Origin: Glycomyces tenuis DSM 44171
Lineage (GTDB): Bacteria > Actinomycetota > Actinomycetes > Mycobacteriales > Micromonosporaceae
NCBI RefSeq assembly: GCF_000427885.1
Contig: NZ_KE386600.1
Location: 149,434-213,433 of the forward strand
DNA length: 64,000 bases
Direction: 5' to 3'
The position numbers were made by a program, and so were the translations under genes. Below the pieces are notes generated by a model. The model did no database searches and had not been told where the DNA came from. It saw only the letters and a list, made by a program, of their open reading frames with translations. Positions 9,243-17,358 of the stretch are shown piece by piece (positions within the stretch are counted from its first letter, which is position 1; each line of letters opens with the position of its first letter).

Positions 9243-9309
9243 GAATCGAACTCGCATCATCGGTTTGGAAGACCACGGCGTTTACCCTGATCTACCTGCG
9301 GAAACACCT
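9243..9309. repeat. tRNA-Gly-derived repeat, copy R1 (partial)
   Basis: Contains the antisense 3' half of a tRNA-Gly(TCC)-like sequence (T-arm GAATCGAACTCGC, anticodon region GGTTTGGAAGACC) directly followed by ATCTACCTGCGGAAACACCT. The same arrangement recurs at 56486-56567, and parts recur at 24102-24208 and 51634-51685. The 5' half of the tRNA is absent, so this is a remnant, not a functional tRNA. The CDS-like frame through it is spurious. Confidence 0.7.
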
Positions 9310-9522
9310 ATGCGTCGCCGCATGCTCGCCGGCGGTGTGCGGGCCGAACCGCACGTCTGGGAAGGCGCTTCTCACGGCAGGTTCGGCGGGAACGCGCCCG
9401 AGGACCGGGAGCAGATCGCCCGACTGAAGACCTTCTTCGACCGCGTCCGAGAACCGATCAGCGGGGCCGGGACGGATCCCGGCCTCGCTGATCGGATCGG
9501 CCGCTACTGGACGAGCAGCTGA
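9310..9522 (+). pseudogene. 3' remnant of an alpha/beta-hydrolase (esterase/lipase) gene
   Basis: The frame from the ATG at 9310 encodes LAGGVRAEPHVWEGASHG followed by ARLKTFFDRV. This matches the C-terminal end of HSL-type esterases, where the catalytic His lies in the xHG motif before the last helix. The nucleophile elbow and the rest of the protein are missing. The remnant begins exactly where the tRNA-Gly-derived repeat ends, so the 5' part was probably lost in a rearrangement at that repeat. Its end overlaps the 3' end of the convergent mannanase gene by 19 bases. Confidence 0.55.
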
Positions 9523-11984
9523 TCCGAGCGGTGGAGCCAGCGGGCGAGATCGGCGCGCTTGACCGGGCGCTCGGCGCCGAAACGCTCAGCGCCGGCAGGG
9601 TCGATGACGCCGGACTCCACGGCCCAGGCGATCGCGTCGGCCGCCGGGTCCGAAGGATCGACGTCGGCGAAGTCAGGCGGCTCGGTGGGCTCGGGCGAGC
9701 CCGCGAGCTGCCAGAGCGCCACTGCCGCTTCGTCCCTGTGCGTCGCCCCGTTCGCATCGTCGGGCTCCGGCACGCTGCCGGGGCGGTACGCCTCGAGCAC
9801 CTGCTCCAAGTCGGCGTGGGTCACCGTGCGGCGCGGCTGGAAGTGGCCGCCGGCACCGGACAGGTCGATCACCTCGTCGTGGAGCCATTGGATCGCCTCG
9901 TAGTCGGGGTGTTCGCCGTTCACGTCCGGGTAGGCCGGAGGCGGCGGCGTTCCGGGCACGGCGCGCAGTTCGTCGACCGCCACCGCCCCTTCGAGCGCGC
10001 CGCCCTCGACCGCGTTGACGAAGACGCTGAACTGCGTGACCCGGCTCAGGGTCTCGGCGTCGAGTCGCCGGTCGGCGTTGCCGGTGTCCCACGGCGCGGG
10101 GCGCCAGTCCGCGAACGGGATCGTCGCCAGGTACGGTTCGTCCGCCTCCAGCGACGGGTACGCCTCGAACGCGACACCGTCGGCGACCAACTGGAGCACC
10201 ATCGTGTTGCCCGAGGCGTCGGGGTCGATCCAGACCTCGAAGTCCTCGAACGACGACCAGTCGCCCGAGACCTGGCGCCCCACGCCCGTATAGGACTGGG
10301 CGGCGAACGAGTACGCCATGCGCAGGGCCTTCTCGCCGCCGCCGACGGCGTCGCCGTCGGCCGAGCGCAGCAGCTCGATCGTGTTGGCGTTCTGCGGCAC
10401 CCAGGAGTTGCGCAGCGCCGCCTGGTCGCCGTAGCCCTCGAAGTCGTCGACCGCGCCAGGCGGCAGCACGGGCTCGGGGCCGAGCACGATCGACGATGCG
10501 ACGGTCCGGACCTCGGTGCCGCCGGAGTAGACGTGCAGCGTGAGCCCTCGCGTCGAGTTGTCCAGTTCGGCCTCCGGGACGTCCCATTCACCGGTCCACC
10601 ACATGTCGCCGTCGCCCGGGGCGGACAGTTCGACCGTCGGGCCGCCGTCGACGCTGACCGTGACGCTGTCGGCGTCGTAGCCGGTCACCGACGCGCGCAG
10701 GTCCACCGGGCCGGTCGCCACGCGCGAGCCGTCGGCCGGGCTCGCCAGGTGGGCCGCGGCGGACGGGACCGGCTCGGTCGCGGCGTCGTGGACGCCTTCG
10801 AGCTCGTCGGCGAAGTAGGTGTACGGGTCCTGGTGGTAGGCCTGGAAGTCCGGCAGCATCTCGCCGTCGACCGGCGTGTACGGGGTCGTGTCGCCGCCGT
10901 AGTTCGCCCAGGTCAGCATGTAGGCCGTGCGGGAGGCCGACGGGTCGGCCTCGATCGCCTCCAGCACGTCGGTGTACCAGTTCGGGTTCGCGTTCGCCCC
11001 GTCCGGTTGCACGCCGCCGCTGATGCCGAACTCGGTGAACGCGCTGATCTTGCCGCGCTCCTCGGCGAGCTCGCCCATCATGCCGAGGTCGGCCACGATC
11101 CCGTCGAGGAACGTCTGGGACGCACCGGTGCCGTCATAGGTGTCGTAGCCGAGCACGTCGACGAACTCGTCGCCGGGGTAGGTGCGCAGGTACTGCTCGG
11201 CGTCACCGCCGAATCCGCCGCCGGGCGAGAAGGCGTAGAGCAGGTTGTGCACGCCTTTGACGTCCCGCAGGTACTCCACGGTGAAGCGGAAGAGCTCGGC
11301 GTACTCGCCGGGGTTTCCGAAGGCCGCGCCCCACCAGAACCACGAGCCGGCGTTCTCGTGCCACGGGCGGAAGATGATCGGGATCGGCCTGCCTTCGGCA
11401 TCGATCGCGTTCGTCGCGGTCATGGCGAAGCGGTCGAGGTAGGCGCGCAGGTCGTCGTGGTGCTCGCCGCCCGGCAGCACGGCGCGCAGGGCGTCGCCGC
11501 CGGTGTCGTAGAAGTCGCCGCCGGTCGCCCAGTTCTCCATGTGGACGGTCATGGTGGGGATCGCCCCGACGTCGTGCGCCTGGCGGATGTTCTCGGCCAG
11601 CTTGAGTGCGTTCGCCTCGCGCTCGGCGGTCGACATTCCGGCCGTCTCGAGCGTGTCGAAGCCGATCACGGCCGGGTGGTCGCCGGTGGCCGTCAGGACG
11701 TCCGAGGACGTGCCGTCCTGCTCGTCGAACGACTCGCCGAAGTACAGGTCCTCCTGATGTCCGAACAGGACACCTTGGTCGTCGATGTCCCGCAGGTACG
11801 CGAACAGTGAGCGCGTCTCGGGGGTCGCGTCCGGATCGGCCAGGTCCACCTGCGGGTCGATCGGGACCGGGTCGGCCTGCGCCGGAAGCGCACCGGCGAA
11901 GGCCGAGAGGCCGCCGACGGCCAGGGCCGTCGCTGCGGCGAGGAGTCCGCGGCGCAGCCGCGGCGAGGTCGGATTCGAGTTCAT
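9504..11984 (-). CDS. Secreted GH26 beta-mannanase with carbohydrate-binding and SLH-like modules
   Basis: Extracellular endo-mannanase, 826 aa, predicted to cut beta-1,4-mannan. The signal peptide ends near ALPAQA (about 37). The GH26 catalytic domain spans about 50-395 with acid/base E210 in FRPWHENAG and nucleophile E318 in SAFTEFGI. A beta-sandwich linker (410-500), a CBM-like domain starting VDDFEGYGD (about 512-675) and two C-terminal SLH-like repeats follow (DVNGEHPDYEAIQWLHDE; FADVDPSDPAADAIAWAV). SLH-like repeats suggest surface attachment, which is unusual in actinobacteria. The start ATG has GGAGG upstream. A strong promoter and the divergent ROK gene lie upstream, suggesting sugar-responsive control. 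Confidence 0.9.
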   Translation of the reverse strand: MNSNPTSPRLRRGLLAAATALAVGGLSAFAGALPAQADPVPIDPQVDLADPDATPETRSLFAYLRDIDDQGVLFGHQEDLYFGESFDEQDGTSSDVLTATGDHPAVIGFDTLETAGMSTAEREANALKLAENIRQAHDVGAIPTMTVHMENWATGGDFYDTGGDALRAVLPGGEHHDDLRAYLDRFAMTATNAIDAEGRPIPIIFRPWHENAGSWFWWGAAFGNPGEYAELFRFTVEYLRDVKGVHNLLYAFSPGGGFGGDAEQYLRTYPGDEFVDVLGYDTYDGTGASQTFLDGIVADLGMMGELAEERGKISAFTEFGISGGVQPDGANANPNWYTDVLEAIEADPSASRTAYMLTWANYGGDTTPYTPVDGEMLPDFQAYHQDPYTYFADELEGVHDAATEPVPSAAAHLASPADGSRVATGPVDLRASVTGYDADSVTVSVDGGPTVELSAPGDGDMWWTGEWDVPEAELDNSTRGLTLHVYSGGTEVRTVASSIVLGPEPVLPPGAVDDFEGYGDQAALRNSWVPQNANTIELLRSADGDAVGGGEKALRMAYSFAAQSYTGVGRQVSGDWSSFEDFEVWIDPDASGNTMVLQLVADGVAFEAYPSLEADEPYLATIPFADWRPAPWDTGNADRRLDAETLSRVTQFSVFVNAVEGGALEGAVAVDELRAVPGTPPPPAYPDVNGEHPDYEAIQWLHDEVIDLSGAGGHFQPRRTVTHADLEQVLEAYRPGSVPEPDDANGATHRDEAAVALWQLAGSPEPTEPPDFADVDPSDPAADAIAWAVESGVIDPAGAERFGAERPVKRADLARWLHRSDQLLVQ

Positions 11985-12098
11985 CGTCGAACCTCCGAAG
12001 ACCTGCTCGTCGTTGTGTGTGACATCGTCGTCCTTTCACGTCCGAGGCGGCTTCGCCTGCGGAGCCGGAGGGGTGGCGCTCGCTTGGGCGTCCTCTTA

Positions 12099-12127
12099 TT
12101 ATTAAGCCACTAAATTTAACGTGTCAA
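12099..12127 (-). promoter_or_regulatory. Strong sigma-70-type promoter of the mannanase gene, with AT-rich operator
   Basis: Minus strand: -35 TTGACA (12122-12127), a 17-base spacer and -10 TAATAA (12099-12104), close to consensus. The spacer reads CGTTAAATTTAGTGGCT, an AT-rich stretch with TTAA on both sides (GTTAAA...CTTAAT) that is exceptional in this GC-rich DNA. It is a likely binding site for the divergent ROK repressor. The leader to the ATG is about 108 bases. Confidence 0.72.
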
Positions 12128-12280
12128 GCTTCTGATGCAACAGCGACCGCGAACCATCGCCCAGGCCGTCGACGACGGCCGAAGGACGCGGGAGTCCTCG
12201 GCGCTCGGACAGGTAGGCCGGTTCCAGTAAGGTGATCCGCACCGACACTTGCCCGTGAAACGCGCCGTGAGGAGGCCGCA

Positions 12281-13489
12281 TTGCGATCGTTCGGCGCAGA
12301 CACCCGGATGCCGACGGTTGCCGCGGTGCTGGACCTCATCCGCGAGCGGAGGACGGTCAGCCGCGTCGAACTGGCGGAGGCGACGGGCATGACGCAGGCG
12401 ACGATGACGCACGCGGTGCGCAAGCTGATGGCGATGGGCTTCGTCCACGAGGTGGGCAAGGCGCGTTCGAGCAATGGCATGCCGCGTCGACTCGTGGAGC
12501 TGGTGCCGGAGGCGAGCTACCAGGTCGGCATCCAGTTCGACCGGTATACGGCGGTCGGGGTGGTGATCGACCTGGCGGGCGCGACAGTGGTCCGGCGCGA
12601 CCTCCCCGGAGCGGGAGACCGCCATCCGGAGGAGGTCCTCCTCGAGTACGCCGGGGCGGTGGACACGATGCTCGACGCCGCATCGATTCCCCGCGAGAAG
12701 GTCCTGGGCATAGGTCTGGCGACGCACGGGCCCCAAGACCGGGGGAAAGGGGTCCTGCTGACCCCCCAGCCGTCGCCGGACTGGCGGGAGTTCCCGCTGG
12801 CCGCGAGGCTCCAGGAAGCGACGGGCCTGCCCGTGGCACTGGAGAACGACGCGACCGCCGCGGGCATCGGCGTCCAGGCCAAGGCGGACGCGGCATCGAA
12901 CTTCGCGGTGGTCTTCATGTCGGGCGGCATCGGCGCGGGCGTGATCATCGACGGCCACCCCTACCGCGGCGCGACCTCGAACGGCGTCGAACTGGGACAC
13001 ATCTCCGTCGAAGCGCGCGGCCCGAGATGCGCCTGCGGCAACCGGGGCTGCCTCGACATGATCTCGGGCCCCGCGGGTGTGACGGGTCAGGCCATGAGGA
13101 ACCGATCCCTGATCTCCCGTCTCGGCTTGGGCAAGGACACATTGACCGACTTCCTCGCGATCGGCAGAGCCGCCGCCTCCGGCGATGCGGAAGCCGAGGT
13201 TCTGATCGACACCTCGAAGCAGCACCTCGCAATCGCCACGATCACGCTGGTGAACCTCTTCGACGTGGGAAGGGTGGTCTTGGCGGGCGCCGCCTTCGCG
13301 GAGTTCGGGGACGTATACCTCGACGCGCTCCAGGAAGACCTCGACGAATCGGTCTTCATGCGCCACGTTCACAGCGTCCAAGTGCGACTCGCCGAGAATC
13401 CCGCCGACGCCCCTGCCGTAGGCGCCGCCATGGTGGTCCTCCGCGACCTCCTGGAATCCCCTGGCGAATTCCCGACGCCCGCCACTTGA
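12281..13489 (+). CDS. ROK-family transcriptional repressor
   Basis: 402 aa: N-terminal winged helix-turn-helix (about 10-75, SRVELAEATGMTQATMTHAV) and a ROK sugar-kinase-like domain (85-390). The zinc motif CACGNRGCLD is intact. The phosphate loop that is DxGxT in active ROK kinases reads QFDRYTAVGVVID here, so this is a regulator and not a kinase. The start is TTG at 12281, supported by GAGGAGG five bases upstream; the next ATG (12308) has no such site. Divergent from the GH26 mannanase and probably its sugar-responsive repressor (ligand unknown; mannobiose or mannose plausible). Confidence 0.88.
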   Translation: MRSFGADTRMPTVAAVLDLIRERRTVSRVELAEATGMTQATMTHAVRKLMAMGFVHEVGKARSSNGMPRRLVELVPEASYQVGIQFDRYTAVGVVIDLAGATVVRRDLPGAGDRHPEEVLLEYAGAVDTMLDAASIPREKVLGIGLATHGPQDRGKGVLLTPQPSPDWREFPLAARLQEATGLPVALENDATAAGIGVQAKADAASNFAVVFMSGGIGAGVIIDGHPYRGATSNGVELGHISVEARGPRCACGNRGCLDMISGPAGVTGQAMRNRSLISRLGLGKDTLTDFLAIGRAAASGDAEAEVLIDTSKQHLAIATITLVNLFDVGRVVLAGAAFAEFGDVYLDALQEDLDESVFMRHVHSVQVRLAENPADAPAVGAAMVVLRDLLESPGEFPTPAT

Positions 13490-13538
13490 AGCGCGCGCCC
13501 CGCCGCACCTCGTGTGCCACCGAAACCGCGACAGAGCC

Positions 13539-13569
13539 GGTGGCCGGGAGCGAAATCCTCCCGGCCACC
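13539..13569 (+). terminator. Bidirectional GC-rich terminator hairpin
   Basis: Perfect 12-bp stem GGTGGCCGGGAG / CTCCCGGCCACC with a 7-base loop (CGAAATC), 50 bases after the ROK stop and before the convergent GH26 remnant. Confidence 0.75.
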
Positions 13570-13617
13570 GCTCGATTCAGGCGGGCCGACATCGTCAGCC
13601 GTGGCCGGCCGTCGGTG

Positions 13618-13955
13618 TCATCCGAGGTCGGGGACTTCGTCGCGGGTGATGACGTAGTCGCTGCCGTAGACGTGCCGCAGGTGTGAAACGGAGTTGCTGA
13701 CGGTCAGGTGGTCGCCGTGCCAGTGTTGAAGAGCACCCAGCCGGTGCCGGTGGATCGCAGCCGGTCGGGGTCGGGGATGGGCCCGTTCTCGTGCAGCGCG
13801 ATCGGCATGGTGTCGCCGACGATGCCGCGCATCTCGTTGTACATCGACGTCAGCGGGTCGTAGTTGCCGTCGCCGGCGTAGGTGTCCGCGCCGATGTGGT
13901 AGCCGATCATGGGGATGCCGCCGGCGTTCCACCAGTCGATGGCGCGCTGGGAGAA
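13618..13955 (-). pseudogene. Degenerate 3' end of a second GH26 glycoside hydrolase gene
   Basis: Minus-strand translation reads RAIDWWNAGGIPMIGYHI, then DTYAGDGNYDPLTSM, then IALHENGPIPDPDRL, then a one-base deletion near 13705, after which the other frame continues HLRHVYGSDYVITRDEVPD and stops at 13618. These segments match the C-terminal third of GH26 enzymes, including the nucleophile Glu in ALHENG. The segment carrying the acid/base His-Glu is deleted internally. Inserting one base restores the frame (FNTWHGDHL). It is fused in frame to the GNAT gene upstream (see next entry) and is clearly decaying. Confidence 0.75.
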
Positions 13956-14456
13956 GTCCGGCGAGTCGGTCTCACCGTCTGGACGCTGCTGGTCCCAGCC
14001 GTCGGGAACGGTTCCGTAAGCGGTGTAGCCGAGCCGTTCGTAGAAGGCGCGGTTCCCTGTCTCGTGTTCCTCGTAGCGCAACTCGGCTCGGGAGCGCCCA
14101 CGAGAGCGGATGCGGTCTTCCAGTGCGCCGACCAGCAGGGTCCCGAGGCCGCAACGCCGCAGGATCGGATGGACGGCCAGTTGCCACAGATAGCCCGCGT
14201 CGGCGAACGGAGTGAAGTCGACCCCGCCGATCGCGACCGGGGCTCCCGATGGGGCGCCGATCGCCAGATAGTCGACCTCGCCGGCCTCGGCTCGCTCCAG
14301 TTCGCCGGCCACCGCTGCCAGATGCGAGGGACCGCCCGCCCACCCGCAATCGTTCAGGTCGTCCATGGACAAGTCGCGAACCACCAGGGACAGCGTCACC
14401 TCCGCGTGCTCCACCGTCCCAGAACCGTCCGACCGGTTCCCCCGTCGCTGATCCAT
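13704..14456 (-). CDS. GNAT-family N-acetyltransferase with C-terminus replaced by GH26 remnant
   Basis: An open frame of 250 aa. Residues from about 25 to 165 are a GNAT acetyltransferase with the acetyl-CoA loop VHPILRRCGLGTLLVGALE (Q/RxxGxG/A-type) and a final ENRAFYERLGYTAYG-like strand (ETGNRAFYERLGYTAYG). After about residue 168 (DGWDQQRPDGE) the sequence becomes the C-terminal part of a GH26 hydrolase. A deletion seems to have joined the end of the acetyltransferase gene to the mannanase relic. The GNAT core looks complete, so it may still be active. The start at 14456 is the best in-frame ATG but its ribosome site is weak; GTG starts downstream are possible. Confidence 0.65.
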   Translation of the reverse strand: MDQRRGNRSDGSGTVEHAEVTLSLVVRDLSMDDLNDCGWAGGPSHLAAVAGELERAEAGEVDYLAIGAPSGAPVAIGGVDFTPFADAGYLWQLAVHPILRRCGLGTLLVGALEDRIRSRGRSRAELRYEEHETGNRAFYERLGYTAYGTVPDGWDQQRPDGETDSPDFSQRAIDWWNAGGIPMIGYHIGADTYAGDGNYDPLTSMYNEMRGIVGDTMPIALHENGPIPDPDRLRSTGTGWVLFNTGTATT

Positions 14457-14524
14457 CACGCGAGCCTGCCAGCCCCCGGGGCAGTATCGCAACGGGCCAC
14501 CCGGCAACGATTGCGGGACGGCTT

Positions 14525-14953
14525 TTAACCCTGCGATGTCATGCCCGTGTGCGGGGCATGCGCTGATCGCGCGGCCGCGATGTCGGGCCCGTGTTCCACA
14601 GCCCAATCGGCGAGGGCCGAGAGCGGTACGAGCAGGGTCCGCCCGAGTGGGGTGAGGCGGTACTCGACGCTGGGCGGGTTGGTGGGGAAGACCTCGCGAT
14701 GGACCAGTCCGTCGTGCTCCAGTCCGCGGAGCGTGCGGGTCAGCATGCGTTGGCTGATGGTCTCGATCCCGCGGTGGAGCTCGTTGAACCGGTACGGGCG
14801 TTTCCCGAGCAGTACGACCACCAGGATCGACCACTTGTCGCCGACCCGCCGGAGTACGTCGGTGACCGGACACTGCTCGTATTCCTCGACCGGCACCGGA
14901 TCGGGCAGGGAGGCGCTGACCATTGAGGGCACATCCGTGTGCGTACCGGACAT
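14525..14953 (-). CDS. HxlR-family transcriptional regulator
   Basis: Winged-helix regulator, 142 aa. It has the HxlR signature CPVTDVLRRVGDKWSILVVV at about 28-47, then LRGLEHDGLVHREVFPTNPP and VEYRLTPLG. The redox- or aldehyde-sensing Cys of this family is present in CPV. The start is the ATG at 14953 with GGAGG seven bases upstream; a TTG one codon earlier is too close to the ribosome site. Divergent from the SDR gene, which it most likely controls through the dyad between them. Confidence 0.88.
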   Translation of the reverse strand: MSGTHTDVPSMVSASLPDPVPVEEYEQCPVTDVLRRVGDKWSILVVVLLGKRPYRFNELHRGIETISQRMLTRTLRGLEHDGLVHREVFPTNPPSVEYRLTPLGRTLLVPLSALADWAVEHGPDIAAARSAHAPHTGMTSQG

Positions 14954-14994
14954 CAAACTGCCTCCTTGTGCGACCGCGGCTGGTTACTGATGAT

Positions 14995-15020
14995 GGTAGT
15001 GCTTACTGGAAGTAACTACC
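14995..15020 (+). promoter_or_regulatory. Probable HxlR operator in the divergent intergenic region
   Basis: Imperfect inverted repeat: GGTAGT (14995-15000) and TACT facing AGTA and ACTACC (15015-15020). It is placed midway between the HxlR and SDR start codons, where HxlR-type operators normally lie. Confidence 0.5.
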
Positions 15021-15034
15021 TGAGGAATCGATAC

Positions 15035-15913
15035 ATGACTGCTCCGCAACCGAACCCGCACAGCCCCCGCGTCATCGTCATCAGCGGGGGGACCGATGGG
15101 ATGGGACGCGCTCTGGGCCTCGCGCGCGCCGAACGCGGCGACCACGTCATCGCGCTCGGCAGCAATCCCGCCAAAGGGCGCCAACTCATCGCCGATGCCG
15201 ACCGGATCGGCGCCGCCGACCGTGTCGACTTCATCCAGGTCGACCTGTCCGGCGTCGAAGCCACCCGGCGGGCGATTCGCGATATCGCCGCCCGCCACCA
15301 GGTCGTCGATGCGTTGTGCCTCTTCGCGAACCGGCAGTCGCCGAAGCGCACGCTGACCCCCGAAGGGCTCGAACGGACCTTCGCCCTGTACTACCTCAGC
15401 CGCTACCTGCTCAGCCATGAACTCGCTCCACTGCTGCGCCGAAGCGCGGCCGGCGTGATCGTCAACGTCGCCGGTGTCGGCATGGACAAAGGCAGCGTCC
15501 ACTGGGATGACCTCCAGCTCGAGCGCAAGTACAGCACGATCACCGCCCAGCTCCAGGCCGGCCGCGCCAATGACCTCCTTGGCGTCGCCTACGCCGCCCA
15601 GCCGAAGAACCCCGTCCGATACGTCCTGTACCACCCCGGGTTCACCAAGAGCGGCGACCTCGGTCCCTTGCCCGCCGCGGCGCGCCTCTTCATCCGCGTC
15701 GCTGCCACGTTCGCCGCGCGCACGGTCGAGCAATCCATCGCACCCGTCCACGGGTTCATCGACAACCCGCCCTCGACCCCGCTCACCGCGATCGACCGCG
15801 ACACCTCGCTGCCGCTCACGCTGAAGACACTCGATCCGGCTGGTGCCGAACGACTCGCCGAAACGACGCAGGCGCTCCTCGCCGCGCTTCCGTCTGGATC
15901 CGCAATCGAATAA
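15035..15913 (+). CDS. Short-chain dehydrogenase/reductase
   Basis: NAD(P)-dependent oxidoreductase, 292 aa. The cofactor motif is VISGGTDGMGRALGLARA at about 17-34. The NNAG motif of classical SDRs is replaced by CLFANRQ, and the YxxxK region by ERKYSTITAQLQAGRANDLL, which resembles the retinol-dehydrogenase/WWOX-type group. The start MTAPQP has GAGGA upstream. Its HxlR neighbour suggests induction by a reactive aldehyde or quinone. Function beyond family is unknown. Confidence 0.82.
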   Translation: MTAPQPNPHSPRVIVISGGTDGMGRALGLARAERGDHVIALGSNPAKGRQLIADADRIGAADRVDFIQVDLSGVEATRRAIRDIAARHQVVDALCLFANRQSPKRTLTPEGLERTFALYYLSRYLLSHELAPLLRRSAAGVIVNVAGVGMDKGSVHWDDLQLERKYSTITAQLQAGRANDLLGVAYAAQPKNPVRYVLYHPGFTKSGDLGPLPAAARLFIRVAATFAARTVEQSIAPVHGFIDNPPSTPLTAIDRDTSLPLTLKTLDPAGAERLAETTQALLAALPSGSAIE

Positions 15914-15980
15914 CAGCCCATGACGCCGCGATCCCGAAACACGTCGATCGACAAGGAGAATCGCGCCTGCGCCGATATCG

Positions 15981-16169
15981 CCTGTCATCGCCGATCTGTT
16001 CGAACAGCTGGGACCGCTTGCCCTGGATGATCTCCCTGACCTGCGCGGATCGAAGACCACCAGGGGAACGCGGGTGCACCTGCTCTCGGCGGTCGACCAC
16101 GGTCAGGCGGTCACCCTCGCCCAGCGGCATGTCGACCAAGAAGTCTATGCAAAAGCCGCTTCCGAGTGA
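15981..16169 (+). pseudogene. Fragment of an ISAs1-family transposase
   Basis: The plus-strand frame reads DLPDLRGSKTTRGTR, VHLLSAVDHGQAVTLAQRHV and DQEVYAK before a stop at 16167. This matches the part of ISAs1/H-repeat transposases around the first catalytic Asp (usually DGKTLRG...VHLVAAxDHxxGxVLAQ). Only about 60 codons remain and the DGK motif is lost. The rest of the 347-base gap 15914-16260 shows no gene. Confidence 0.5.
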
Positions 16170-16260
16170 CGGCGGAACATCTGGAGCTTGACCACGGTCT
16201 GTAGTGCGCGGTCGGCCTTCGGCAGCGACCGCCCTTTGATTCCCTGACTTGAGGCCACGT

Positions 16261-17358
16261 TCATCGGCGCTTCCGGCTGCGCTTCGGCTCGGCGATGACG
16301 ATGACCGGGTGCTGTCCGGACAGACTGAGCGGACGGCGCTCGACGAGGTTCCAAGCTGATCGCTCGGTCTCGAAGTGGCACAACAATTCCGGCGGTACCA
16401 GGCACACGAGCCGTCCATCGTCGGCGATGACCCGCCGCCACGCCGCCAGGAGCGCGGGGAAGCGCTGCACCGTGGCGACCTGGCGCCCCCAGGCCGGATT
16501 GGTCACGATCCGGTCGATGCCGCCGGCGGGCATCGGCAGTCGGGCGGCATCGGATTTCGCGAATGCGATGTCGGTGAGGCGTCGCGCGTTGCGCGCAGAC
16601 GCGGCGAGCGCATCCGAGTCGAGGTCAGAACCGATGAAGTCGGCGCGGGGAGTGAGCTTTTTCGCTTCGATGAGGATCGTCCCGGCGCCGCAGCAGGGAT
16701 CAAGGACGGTCATCCCCGTGTCGATCCCGGCGAGCCGGGCCATGGCCGCGGCCACCGGCGGGTGCAGGGTGCCCCGAATCGATGCGGTCTTCCAGGCTCG
16801 GCGGTGGAGGGGCGGGCGGCGGCCTCGGTAGCCGAGCAGGAGGCCCTCGGGTGAGAGCACCGCGCGCCACTCGGCGGCACCGGCCGGAGGTCGGTTGCCG
16901 CCGCTGCGGGAGACGAACCGGGCTCGGAGACGCTCGGAGAGGAACGAGCCGATCACGTCCTCGAGCTCATGGCGGTTGTAGGTTCGCCGACCGATCATCG
17001 ATGCCGAGACGGCCAGGACCGGGTCGCCGCGATCGAAGTCGGACTCGATCGGCTTCAGGTCAGCGGCGTCGAGCAGGTGGCGCAGGCGCTGCAGATCCGC
17101 TTTGGCAGGACCGGGGTCCGCGGTTCGTGCGATCTGCATGAGCAGGTCATCGACCGTCCGAGGACGCTCGGCCAGGCATGGCTCCGGAGCCGTGAGCAGC
17201 ACCTGACGCTTCCGGATCGAGACGACTCGGCACCCGAGCTCGGTGAGTTCTGCGGCGGCGAGGTGCTCGAGTCCGTGGACGGTGCTGGCGAAGAGATGCC
17301 GGGGTTCCGGTGTTTCGGGCGTGGATGAGCCCACCGTCGAGCGACGGTTTGATGACAT
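16261..17358 (-). CDS. THUMP-domain class I SAM methyltransferase (RNA guanine-N2 type)
   Basis: 365 aa. N-terminal THUMP-like RNA-binding region (about 20-155: HLFASTVHGLEHLAAAELTE, then FDRGDPVLAVSASMIGRRTYNRHE) and a Rossmann methyltransferase (about 190-360). SAM motif I is LDPCCGAGTILIEA (219-232). Motif IV is NPAWG (287-291), where N2-guanine RNA methyltransferases such as RlmL and Trm14/TrmN normally have NPPYG. It probably methylates a tRNA or rRNA guanine. The start ATG 17358 has CGGAGC upstream. The C-terminus is rich in Arg/Lys (PKRSRKRR). Monocistronic, with a structured leader (next entry). Confidence 0.8.
   Translation of the reverse strand: MSSNRRSTVGSSTPETPEPRHLFASTVHGLEHLAAAELTELGCRVVSIRKRQVLLTAPEPCLAERPRTVDDLLMQIARTADPGPAKADLQRLRHLLDAADLKPIESDFDRGDPVLAVSASMIGRRTYNRHELEDVIGSFLSERLRARFVSRSGGNRPPAGAAEWRAVLSPEGLLLGYRGRRPPLHRRAWKTASIRGTLHPPVAAAMARLAGIDTGMTVLDPCCGAGTILIEAKKLTPRADFIGSDLDSDALAASARNARRLTDIAFAKSDAARLPMPAGGIDRIVTNPAWGRQVATVQRFPALLAAWRRVIADDGRLVCLVPPELLCHFETERSAWNLVERRPLSLSGQHPVIVIAEPKRSRKRR

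Noticed and set aside
9166..9309. Frame containing ANRTRIIGLEDHG, and similar GDENRTRVIGLE-type frames at 56482-56600 and 24100-24200
   Set aside because: This peptide pattern is the well-known spurious translation of antisense tRNA-Gly(TCC); the sequence is repeat/tRNA-derived, not coding.
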